Shown here in pieces: positions 1-4,983 of a DNA stretch of 10,283 bases (the stretch's first letter is position 1; every line of letters starts with the position of its first letter). This DNA is from CAZHMN01 sp964533705 (GTDB lineage Bacteria > Electryoneota > B3-LCP): NCBI GenBank assembly GCA_964533705.1, contig CAZHMN010000092.1, positions 1 through 10,283 of the forward strand, read 5' to 3'. The notes beneath the pieces were generated by a model. That model did not search any database and was not told the origin of the DNA. It saw only the letters and a list, made by a program, of their open reading frames with translations. A program made the translations under genes and the position numbers.

Positions 1-484
1 TGATCCCGGTGTCATCGCTTGAAGTGTCGCATTTCCAAGTAATCTCTCCGGTCGGCAACGTAACTGCCTCGCCCCTCACTTCGTCCCAAGTCGCCCCATG
101 CCAGAAGAAATAGAAGCCCTCTTCATCACCTTCATCAAGCATATCTTGCGCCTCATCATAGTCGCGCTCGGCTTCGTAGTGATGATACTGAGCCTCGGAG
201 TACTTCTCCATCCCGTAATCCCCGTAAGGGCGCAAGACGGCTTTGATGTCCGTCTCTCCCAGGTAATCCAAGTACGTGTCCAAGTCCTCATACCCTTCCA
301 GGGAATAATTCCAGACCCCGGTAGGGTTCAAGGAATCGAAATGATCCCAGTGCAGACTATCGGGATGAATGTAGAGGATGCGGGGGAATTCGGTGCTCGA
401 TAAAGTGTTATAGAGCAGGAAGAGCGAGAAAGCCGATGCCAGGATTACCGGCATGAATTTGGATACTGAATGGGTCGTTTTCAT
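1..484 (-). CDS. Secreted or membrane-anchored protein of unknown function, N-terminal part
   Basis: The frame is open from the ATG at 484 to the window edge, giving 161 complete codons, so the C-terminus is missing. The start has a good ribosome binding site: GAGG at 491-494 lies 6 nt upstream. Residues 1-11 (MKTTHSVSKFM) are followed by a hydrophobic stretch at about 12-25 (PVILASAFSLFLLY), which reads as a signal peptide or an uncleaved anchor. The rest is soluble and rich in aromatic and acidic residues (Tyr, Trp, Asp, Glu), including an Asp/Glu-rich segment at about 108-133. I do not recognise the family. The gene lies 135 bp downstream of the propeller gene on the same strand, and I see no clear promoter in that gap, so co-transcription is plausible. 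By analogy with its neighbours it may be another surface or exported protein with a C-terminal sorting domain, but that part is outside the window. Confidence 0.75.
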   Translation of the reverse strand, partial: MKTTHSVSKFMPVILASAFSLFLLYNTLSSTEFPRILYIHPDSLHWDHFDSLNPTGVWNYSLEGYEDLDTYLDYLGETDIKAVLRPYGDYGMEKYSEAQYHHYEAERDYDEAQDMLDEGDEEGFYFFWHGATWDEVRGEAVTLPTGEITWKCDTSSDDTGI

Positions 485-500
485 GATAAACCTCAATAGT

Positions 501-530
501 TTTTAGTTTCGAGTTGCGAGTTTCGAGTTT
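501..530. repeat. Heptamer tandem repeat (GAGTTTC/GAGTTGC type)
   Basis: About four head-to-tail 7-bp units occur here. On the minus strand they read AACTCGA, AACTCGC, AACTCGA, AACTAAA and then AACT. They lie in the 5' leader of the partial gene, just upstream of its ribosome binding site. An exact 18-bp stretch of this array (505-522) recurs at 6960-6977. Confidence 0.7.
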
Positions 531-534
531 TTCA

Positions 535-578
535 GGCTGTCGGATTCCCTATGCGCTTCGCTTAAGGGAATGACAGCC
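535..578 (-). repeat. REP-like palindrome 1
   Basis: The outer arms GGCTGTC (535-541) and GACAGCC (572-578) and the inner arms ATTCCCT (544-550) and AGGGAAT (565-571) form a long hairpin. A 2-nt bulge separates outer from inner stem on one side only. Read on the minus strand the order is GTC, ATTCCCT, loop, AGGGAAT, CC bulge, GAC. It sits in the 3' untranslated region of the propeller gene and could stabilise or end its transcript, although no T-tract follows on either strand. Confidence 0.7.
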
Positions 579-582
579 CAGC

Positions 583-615
583 AAGGTCATTCCGGCTTGT
601 CCGGAATCTGACCTT
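583..615 (+). repeat. REP-like palindrome 2, inverted relative to palindrome 1
   Basis: The outer arms AAGGTC (583-588) and GACCTT (610-615) enclose inner arms ATTCCGG (589-595) and CCGGAAT (601-607), with loop CTTGT and a 2-nt CT bulge. The design matches palindrome 1 (GTC, ATTCC..., GGAAT, two bulged bases, GAC) but in the opposite orientation, so the two form a BIME-like pair. It lies immediately after the stop codon of the propeller gene at 620. Confidence 0.7.
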
Positions 616-619
616 ACCA

Positions 620-2212
620 CTATCTAATTAGCACCATTTTTCGCGTTTCCTTAAATTGATCCACTTGTAGCTCGAGAATGTAAATGCCTGATGATACCGG
701 CTGATTTAATTCGTTTCTCCCCGACCAGCTAATACTATAGCCCCCGGGGCGCATTTCTTTGTTCGTAATTAGATTGCGGATTTTTTGTCCCTGCAGATCG
801 AAAACGGTCAGGTTTATAGTTGAGAGCTTGCCCAGTTCAAAGTGAATCGTCGTCGAGGCGTTGAAGGGATTGGGAAAATTCTGGTCTAATTTGTACCATC
901 CCGGTATATGCGATAGTTCGCCCGGCTCCACCGGAGCGCCCAAATCAACCAAATCGGGATTTCCGGCAAAAAGATAGGCCTTCCCAACATTCATCCAGCT
1001 CATGTTGTCGTAATAAGGAAATCCCAGGACGAACTCATCGCAGCCGTCGCCGTTGACATCGCCCACGCCGTTGACGGTGATACCATCCAGAACCATCCAG
1101 AATTCCGAATACCACCACTCAGGCACCCCGTTGAACCAGGGCGATCCCAGGTACAGAACGATCCCACCGTAATCACCATCAGCAATGATGTCGCTGATCC
1201 CATCCCCGTTGAAATCGCCGCAAGTAAGGCCATCTGAACCGGCGATGCTGGGACCGAAATAACCCTGCAAGGCAACGTCGGGGATCGTATCCATGTTCAC
1301 GCCCCCGAAGTAGATCCGCTGCCCCTGATCCCAGTCGCCAATGGCAACGTCGCTAAAACCGTCATCATTTACGTCACCCACCCCGGCGGCTGAAAGAGCA
1401 TAGGGATAGAATTCAAGATCGGGAATGGTGTCCATTGGGCTGCCACCGAAGAAAATTTTGCCTGGCTCATGCTCTGGATAAATCCCGTACTGTCTATAAG
1501 CCAGAATATCGTCAAAGCCATCGCCATTCACGTCACCCAACCCATTGACTTTGATTGGTTGATTAGTTCCAAGACTACTATAATGCCAATCCGCGAGCGT
1601 GTCCAAATTCGGGCCACCAAAGTAGATCTCAATATACGCGCTGTTAATATCGTAAATTACCCCAGAAACGACGACATCACTCCAGCCGTCCCCATTTACA
1701 TCCCCAGCGCTATCGGCCTGCCAACCGAAGAAATCCTCCCCCGATACGTTATGTTTTTTTATTTGAAAATCGGGAATCGTATCCAATTGCGGTCCTCCAT
1801 AGAAAATGTCCACATAGCCTCCGCCTCGGTAATAAGCAGCACCAGCACCGGGAATCAGGAAATCTTGAATTTGATCCCCGCTGACATCACTCACATTGCA
1901 GACATCCCAATCAAAGCCATCCGAGGCGGTATCGCCGGTGAAAAAGTACGACGCTGTGTCGAAGAAATCGGGAGAACCCAAATAGAGATAGTCCTTTCCG
2001 ATCGCATCGTTGCCGCCAATATTACCCCAGCCCCCAGCACCGATGAGCACATCGGAAAAGCCATCGTTGTTGAAGTCTCCCCCAGTGGCTCCGGCGCCGT
2101 AGTAATTGAGGGGTCCCTCACCATATCCTATCCAGACGATCTCCAGGGTGTTCTGGGCGGCTGCTGCGGTCAGCAGGGTTACAGCTGTCAGCGTTAAGAT
2201 TATTGTGCGCAT
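620..2212 (-). CDS. Secreted FG-GAP beta-propeller protein with type IX sorting domain
   Basis: This is a 530-residue protein read from the ATG at 2212. An in-frame TTG lies at 2245, but the inner ATG is preferred because GGAG stands 6 nt before it and the protein then begins with a clean signal peptide (MRTIILTLTAVTLLTAAAA, then QNTLE). Seven FG-GAP/VCBS-type repeats follow, each with a calcium-loop-like D-x-N-x-D-G-x-x-D motif, at about residues 46, 109, 171, 227, 280, 333 and 385. Spacing is about 52-63 residues, as expected for a seven-bladed integrin-alpha-like propeller. The second repeat is degenerate (DVSGDQIQD). From about residue 441 comes a sorting domain (FPNPFN, then an Ig-like fold ending in KMVLIR), so export by type IX secretion and surface attachment or release are inferred. 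The ligand is unknown. Expression may be controlled by the structured leader and terminator just upstream. Confidence 0.9.
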   Translation of the reverse strand: MRTIILTLTAVTLLTAAAAQNTLEIVWIGYGEGPLNYYGAGATGGDFNNDGFSDVLIGAGGWGNIGGNDAIGKDYLYLGSPDFFDTASYFFTGDTASDGFDWDVCNVSDVSGDQIQDFLIPGAGAAYYRGGGYVDIFYGGPQLDTIPDFQIKKHNVSGEDFFGWQADSAGDVNGDGWSDVVVSGVIYDINSAYIEIYFGGPNLDTLADWHYSSLGTNQPIKVNGLGDVNGDGFDDILAYRQYGIYPEHEPGKIFFGGSPMDTIPDLEFYPYALSAAGVGDVNDDGFSDVAIGDWDQGQRIYFGGVNMDTIPDVALQGYFGPSIAGSDGLTCGDFNGDGISDIIADGDYGGIVLYLGSPWFNGVPEWWYSEFWMVLDGITVNGVGDVNGDGCDEFVLGFPYYDNMSWMNVGKAYLFAGNPDLVDLGAPVEPGELSHIPGWYKLDQNFPNPFNASTTIHFELGKLSTINLTVFDLQGQKIRNLITNKEMRPGGYSISWSGRNELNQPVSSGIYILELQVDQFKETRKMVLIR

Positions 2213-2218
2213 GGTGGG

Positions 2219-2222
2219 CTCC
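2219..2222 (-). promoter_or_regulatory. Ribosome binding site deciding the propeller gene start
   Basis: GGAG on the minus strand is 6 nt before the ATG at 2212. The alternative TTG at 2245 lies at the U-tract of the terminator and has no such site, so translation most likely begins at 2212. Confidence 0.7.
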
Positions 2223-2237
2223 GTAGGTTGGTTTTTG

Positions 2238-2295
2238 AAAAACAAAAAGGCATAACCGAACCCATTATTCCTGGATATAAGTTCGATTATGCCTT
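2238..2295 (-). terminator. Intrinsic terminator in the leader of the propeller gene (attenuator candidate)
   Basis: On the minus strand GGCATAATCGAAC (2293-2281) pairs with GTTCGGTTATGCC (2261-2249) over 13 bp. A T-run (2248-2244), a G and five more Ts follow. The single non-Watson-Crick position is a G-U wobble in minus-strand RNA but an A-C mismatch in plus-strand RNA, which supports minus-strand function. The loop is 19 nt. The U-tract ends about 25 nt before the ATG at 2212, so the terminator sits between the promoter and the gene it should serve. Confidence 0.75.
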
Positions 2296-2385
2296 CATCT
2301 TATAGGCCCTCGTCCTATCCGATAAGGCAACTCGTACCTCTTGTGCAAGCATCCTTTTAGGTATCAGCAGTCTGAATCAGGACTT
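2238..2385 (-). ncRNA. Structured leader RNA of unknown class (riboswitch-like)
   Basis: From the predicted start near 2385 the minus-strand transcript can fold into several hairpins before the terminator. One pairs UACCU (2363-2359) with AGGUA (2339-2335). Another pairs GCCUUAUC (2328-2321) with GAUgAAGGC (2299-2291), enclosing an inner stem of AUAGG (2318-2314) and CCUAU (2306-2302). The last hairpin overlaps the base of the terminator stem by 3 nt, so the two may compete. I compared the sequence by eye with conserved cores of common riboswitches (TPP, SAM, cobalamin, c-di-GMP, glycine, glutamine, guanidine) and with 6S and SRP RNA and saw no match. It may be a cis-acting leader or a short stand-alone RNA. 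Confidence 0.45.
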
Positions 2386-2391
2386 GTACGC

Positions 2392-2420
2392 ATTATAACA
2401 CATAGGATTGAAAAAGTCAA
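2392..2420 (-). promoter_or_regulatory. Sigma-70-like promoter for leader and propeller gene
   Basis: On the minus strand TTGACT (2420-2415) is separated by 17 bp from a perfect TATAAT (2397-2392), so transcription should begin near 2385. A short inverted repeat, CAAGT (2418-2422) and ACTTG (2429-2433), overlaps the -35 box and might be an operator, though this is weak. Confidence 0.7.
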
Positions 2421-2433
2421 GTGCAGTTACTTG

Positions 2434-2708
2434 CAGATTGCATTTTTTTAATTGAAAAAAAACATCTGATTGAAATCTCTTTTGCGGTAGATTGGCCCGG
2501 ATACGAAACTGACTCTGGTTTCAAATCCAACTTCTATAAATCTCAAGAGAATTTTTATTTTCAAGCTTGAGCCCGTATAACTCTTCTTTGTATTGCAAAT
2601 GTGTCATTAACATAGACCGGGCATCATATGACCAGGCTGATTTTCCGACTCACTGTAACAGAAGTATTGCAAAAAGGCTGTTTTCGTCGGTTTTTACGCA
2701 CAAAACCA
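2434..2708. other. AT-rich non-coding stretch
   Basis: I see no credible gene on either strand here. Short open frames cross it but lack ribosome binding sites and protein-like composition, and one runs straight into the tRNA fragment. Homopolymer runs of T and A at about 2443-2461 are the main visible feature. If the adjacent tRNA fragment is an attachment-site scar, this side could be remnant DNA of the former element. Confidence 0.5.
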
Positions 2709-2755
2709 CTGGCCTTCTAAGCCGAGGGTTCTGGGTTCGATCCCCAGCGGGCGTA
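2709..2755 (+). pseudogene. 3' half of tRNA-Arg(TCT), attachment-site scar candidate
   Basis: The sequence fits tRNA positions 27-73 exactly in length: anticodon stem CTGGC, loop CTTCTAA with anticodon TCT (2716-2718), stem GCCGA, five variable bases, T-stem CTGGG, T-loop TTCGATC, T-stem CCCAG, acceptor strand CGGGCGT and discriminator A. CCA is not encoded (CAG follows). The expected 5' half (ACGCCCG acceptor strand and D-arm) is absent upstream. The anticodon stem also has a C-A mismatch and a U-G pair. A 3' tRNA fragment starting at the anticodon arm is what tyrosine-recombinase elements leave when they integrate at a tRNA gene. No integrase lies in the window. Confidence 0.75.
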
Positions 2756-3154
2756 CAGGTTAAATCAATGATTTCTAAGCCATTTGCCCCGAAGTCCTGA
2801 GAAGGGATTTTGGGGTTTTTTGTGGTATTTTGGGGTGAGGATAATCGCACGATATATCAGTTCTCCCCAATACAATCTATATTCGGTTGACAAAAGCCAT
2901 ATCGGTATTCGAAATGAAAAAACTATAAAGCTAGATCGAGTCCTTACTCTGTTTGATCCACCTGCACCCGGGGTAGGAAATTTTTTACCGAATCCCTTAT
3001 TTTGAAAAATTGGCCACGCTGGAGCAACCCGGTTTGATCGAATATATTTGGGTATTTCGCCCGGGGATCTCCTCATTGCTGCCTTTCCTTTTGGCCGACT
3101 CTGGTTATAATACAGTCATTTATCAATGGCAAAATATTACCTCGTGCAGAAAAT
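2756..3154. other. Non-coding stretch downstream of the tRNA fragment
   Basis: No believable gene is visible. Overlapping short open frames of about 70-100 codons on both strands have no ribosome binding sites and no recognisable domains. The stretch contains the spaced ATTTTGGGGT repeats at 2807-2836. An isolated TTGACA at 2887-2892 has only a poor -10 partner (CGAAAT). A TATAAT-like hexamer at 3106-3111 lacks a good -35. Confidence 0.5.
2807..2836 (+). repeat. Pair of 10-bp direct repeats, possible recombinase arm sites
   Basis: ATTTTGGGGT occurs at 2807-2816 and again at 2827-2836, with a start-to-start distance of 20 bp (two helical turns). It lies about 50-80 bp beyond the tRNA fragment. 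Spaced short repeats beside a tRNA attachment site are typical of integrase arm-type binding sites, but the assignment is inferred from position only. Confidence 0.4.
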
Positions 3155-3159
3155 TTTGC

Positions 3160-3188
3160 TTGACTTTTGATAAAAATTTCTTTAATTT
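3160..3188 (+). promoter_or_regulatory. Promoter of the interrupted beta-helix gene
   Basis: TTGACT (3160-3165), a 17-bp spacer and TAATTT (3183-3188) give a start near 3195 and a leader of about 60 nt. The surrounding sequence (TTTGCTTGA from 3155) matches the promoter of the second beta-helix gene. Confidence 0.55.
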
Positions 3189-3255
3189 GTAAATAATCTG
3201 CAAATTCATCCGACAAATGGTTAGCATTTCTTCCAGTTAACAGGGGAGGTCACCC

Positions 3256-3828
3256 ATGAAAAAACTCTCAATCGCCGTACTGGCAGTGTTGTGTTTGTCA
3301 ATGGCTGTCTACGGCACAACCCGTCTTGTCCCCAGTCAATATCCCACTATACAGGCTGCGATTAATGCCTGTGTGAACGGAGATACCGTGTTAGTGGCGG
3401 ATGGAACGTACACCGGTGCAGGGAATAAAAACCTGGACTTTGGCGGGCGGGCAATCGTGGTCATGTCGGAGAGTGATGCCTCCGAATGCATCATTGATTG
3501 CCAGTCCAGCGGTCGAGGTGCCTACTTCCATTCCGGTGAAACCAGCTCTGCCGTTCTCAAAGGATTTACCATCAGGAATGGCAATTCATCCTACGGCGGT
3601 GGGATCAACATTACGGGCGCCAGTCCTACCATTGAACGTTGCATCATCCGGGGCAATACCAGTTCCAACAGCTATGGGGGCGGGATTTACGTCTCCAGTG
3701 GCAGCCCCGACATCCTCCATTGCACCCTCACTATTAACTCTTCCAAATACGGCGGTGGGATATACGCAACCAATTCCGCCATGACCGTCAACAGTTGTAT
3801 CATCGTTAACAACAGCGCCTCTGGTTGA
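3256..3828 (+). CDS. N-terminal part: signal peptide and parallel beta-helix
   Basis: Translated alone this gives 190 residues. A signal peptide (MKKLSIAVLAVLCLSMAVYG) is followed by the opening seen in many secreted right-handed beta-helix proteins (VPSQYPTIQAAINAC...GDTVLVADGTY, residues 25-52). Coils of about 25-27 residues follow, each with a GGGI turn (at about 114, 141 and 166), an S-P-x-I strand and an inward Cys before the next strand (C129, C156, C181). Such folds often bind or process carbohydrates or act as adhesins, but no catalytic residues can be assigned. If TGA is a real stop, the product lacks the sorting domain and would probably be exported to the periplasm without reaching the surface. 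Confidence 0.7.
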   Translation: MKKLSIAVLAVLCLSMAVYGTTRLVPSQYPTIQAAINACVNGDTVLVADGTYTGAGNKNLDFGGRAIVVMSESDASECIIDCQSSGRGAYFHSGETSSAVLKGFTIRNGNSSYGGGINITGASPTIERCIIRGNTSSNSYGGGIYVSSGSPDILHCTLTINSSKYGGGIYATNSAMTVNSCIIVNNSASG

Positions 3829-3838
3829 GGCTCCCTCT

Positions 3839-3855
3839 GCAGTGGGATCTACTGC
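3839..3855 (+). other. Hairpin immediately after the in-frame TGA
   Basis: GCAGT (3839-3843) pairs with ACTGC (3851-3855) around a 7-nt loop. An outer stem pairs GAGGC (3827-3831), which includes the last two bases of the TGA, with GCCTC (3856-3860). The 7-nt bulge at 3832-3838 lies on the 5' side. It may be chance in coding sequence, but a stem-loop at this distance is the kind of element that can promote recoding. Confidence 0.35.
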
Positions 3856-4008
3856 GCCTCCGGAAGCCCGACCATTACCTACAACGACATCAACAACTCC
3901 GGCGGTAATTTTTACGGTGCTGCCGTACCCTCAGGTGCCGGTGTAATTACCACTACCAATTACAACGGCGACCCCTGCGATCAATACTACAACATTTTTC
4001 TGGATCCG

Positions 4009-4821
4009 ATGTTCAACTATGGGGTGTACACTCTGCAGGAGGAATCTCCCTGCATAGATGCGGGTGATCCGTCGCATCCGATGGATCCCGATACCACGAT
4101 CGCAGATCAGGGCGCTCTCTTCTTCGACCAGAGCATACCCGATCCCTGCGTTGCCGTTGATCTGGTGCCCCATGGAACGCCGATTTTCATTCCCGCGAGC
4201 GGCGGTGAATTCACCTTCGATTTCGAACTCGAGAACATCTGCGACAGTACCGTGGTTGTAGATGTCTGGACGGACGTTGACCTCCCCACTGGTCCGGTGT
4301 TCGGTCCGATTATTCTCCGCACGGATATAACCGTTCTGGTGGCACAGACTCTGGTAAGGGAATTGACCCAATCGGTGCCAGCAAACGCCCCAGCGGGTTA
4401 CTACAGCTATCACGGTTATGCGGGGTATTACCCGGATTTCGTCATTGCTGAGGATCATTTCAGCTTCGGCAAGATGGTTGATGACGCTGGTTCCTCTCCC
4501 AGTTATAACTGGAACGTTTCCGGATGGGACGTCGAAACCGTCGCTTCAACAACACCGACGGAATTCACCCTGTCACCAGCTTATCCCAATCCATTCAATC
4601 CTGAAACGAATCTGACCTTCAGTTTACCTGAGGCCGGTAACGTTTCGCTGATCGTATATGACGTTTCAGGCCGTGAGGTTGCCAGGCTCTTCGATGGCTG
4701 GTATTCCGCGGGAGTGCACAAGGCCACCTTCGGAGCTTCCGGATTGCCTTCCGGTGTATATTTTGCCCGCTTAACCGCAGGCGACCTCCAGCAGACTCAG
4801 AAGCTGATGCTGATGAAATAA
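4009..4821 (+). CDS. C-terminal part: linker domain and type IX sorting domain
   Basis: From the first in-frame ATG this segment has 270 residues (252-521 of the full gene). It begins with the end of the beta-helix (SPCIDAGDPSHPMDPD...), as in the paralogue. An Ig-like or beta-sandwich linker follows at about 299-406 (IPASGGEFTFDFELEN ... AGYYSYHGYAGYYPD). Last is a sorting domain at about 438-521 with PNPFNPET, a VYDVSGREVARL strand and a KLMLMK tail. It has no signal peptide and no Shine-Dalgarno sequence of its own, so it is best read as the disconnected C-terminus of the gene starting at 3256. Confidence 0.65.
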   Translation: MFNYGVYTLQEESPCIDAGDPSHPMDPDTTIADQGALFFDQSIPDPCVAVDLVPHGTPIFIPASGGEFTFDFELENICDSTVVVDVWTDVDLPTGPVFGPIILRTDITVLVAQTLVRELTQSVPANAPAGYYSYHGYAGYYPDFVIAEDHFSFGKMVDDAGSSPSYNWNVSGWDVETVASTTPTEFTLSPAYPNPFNPETNLTFSLPEAGNVSLIVYDVSGREVARLFDGWYSAGVHKATFGASGLPSGVYFARLTAGDLQQTQKLMLMK

Positions 4822-4841
4822 TGACAACCGGTCTGTAGATT

Positions 4842-4868
4842 AAAGCCCTCAGCAATGGGGGCTTTTTT
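4842..4868 (+). terminator. Intrinsic terminator after the interrupted beta-helix gene
   Basis: AAAGCCC (4842-4848) pairs with GGGCTTT (4859-4865) and the T-run continues to 4868. It stands about 20 bp after the stop codon and separates this gene from the next, which has its own promoter. Confidence 0.8.
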
Positions 4869-4907
4869 AATGATTATGCCAGAATTTGGCCGGTTTTGAG
4901 AATTTGC

Positions 4908-4936
4908 TTGATTTGGACGAGAATATTTCATAAATT
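4908..4936 (+). promoter_or_regulatory. Promoter of the intact beta-helix gene
   Basis: TTGATT (4908-4913), a 17-bp spacer and TAAATT (4931-4936) predict a start near 4943 and a leader of about 40 nt. TTTGCTTGA (4903-4911) recurs at the same offset in the promoter at 3155-3188. Confidence 0.55.
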
Positions 4937-4983
4937 GATTAAAATCGCCGGCATTTCAAAAGACCAATATCAAGAGGGAGTTT

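Larger units (their letters stand above)
3256..4821 (+). pseudogene. Beta-helix surface protein gene interrupted by one in-frame TGA
   Basis: The two open segments are in the same frame and together encode 521 codons plus the TAA at 4819-4821. The only break is TGA at 3826-3828, codon 191. Protein-like coding continues without a gap after it: beta-helix coil text (SGIYCASGSPTI), then the same linker and C-terminus as the intact paralogue at 4984. The second open segment has no ribosome binding site at its first ATG (4009) and no other usable start, so it is not an independent gene. TGA is used as a true stop by the polymerase gene in this window, which argues against a genome-wide code change. 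A point nonsense mutation (for example from TGG, GGA or CGA), a sequencing error, or programmed read-through would all fit. A GGAGG ribosome binding site at 3245-3249 stands 6 nt before the start. Confidence 0.75.

Noticed and set aside
1469..2197. Plus-strand open frame of 242 codons across the propeller gene
   Set aside because: Its isoleucine-rich, low-complexity text follows from reading the repeated calcium-loop codons backwards. The minus-strand gene explains the sequence.
2213..2245. Upstream TTG start adding 11 residues to the propeller protein
   Set aside because: It begins at the edge of the terminator U-tract, has no ribosome binding site, and would put charged residues before a clean signal peptide.
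2887..2915. TTGACA promoter on the plus strand in the gene-free region
   Set aside because: The -10 partner is poor (CGAAAT) and nothing downstream looks transcribed until the better promoter at 3160-3188.
2567..3076. Several overlapping short open frames in the region between the propeller and beta-helix genes
   Set aside because: They have no ribosome binding sites or domains. One translates the tRNA fragment into the familiar false peptide PAGDRTQNP, and the frames overlap each other on both strands.
3826..3828. UGA reassigned to a sense codon across the genome (as in some candidate phyla)
   Set aside because: The polymerase gene ends in TGA exactly at the expected end of its OB fold, next to a shared terminator, and the other genes show no internal TGA.
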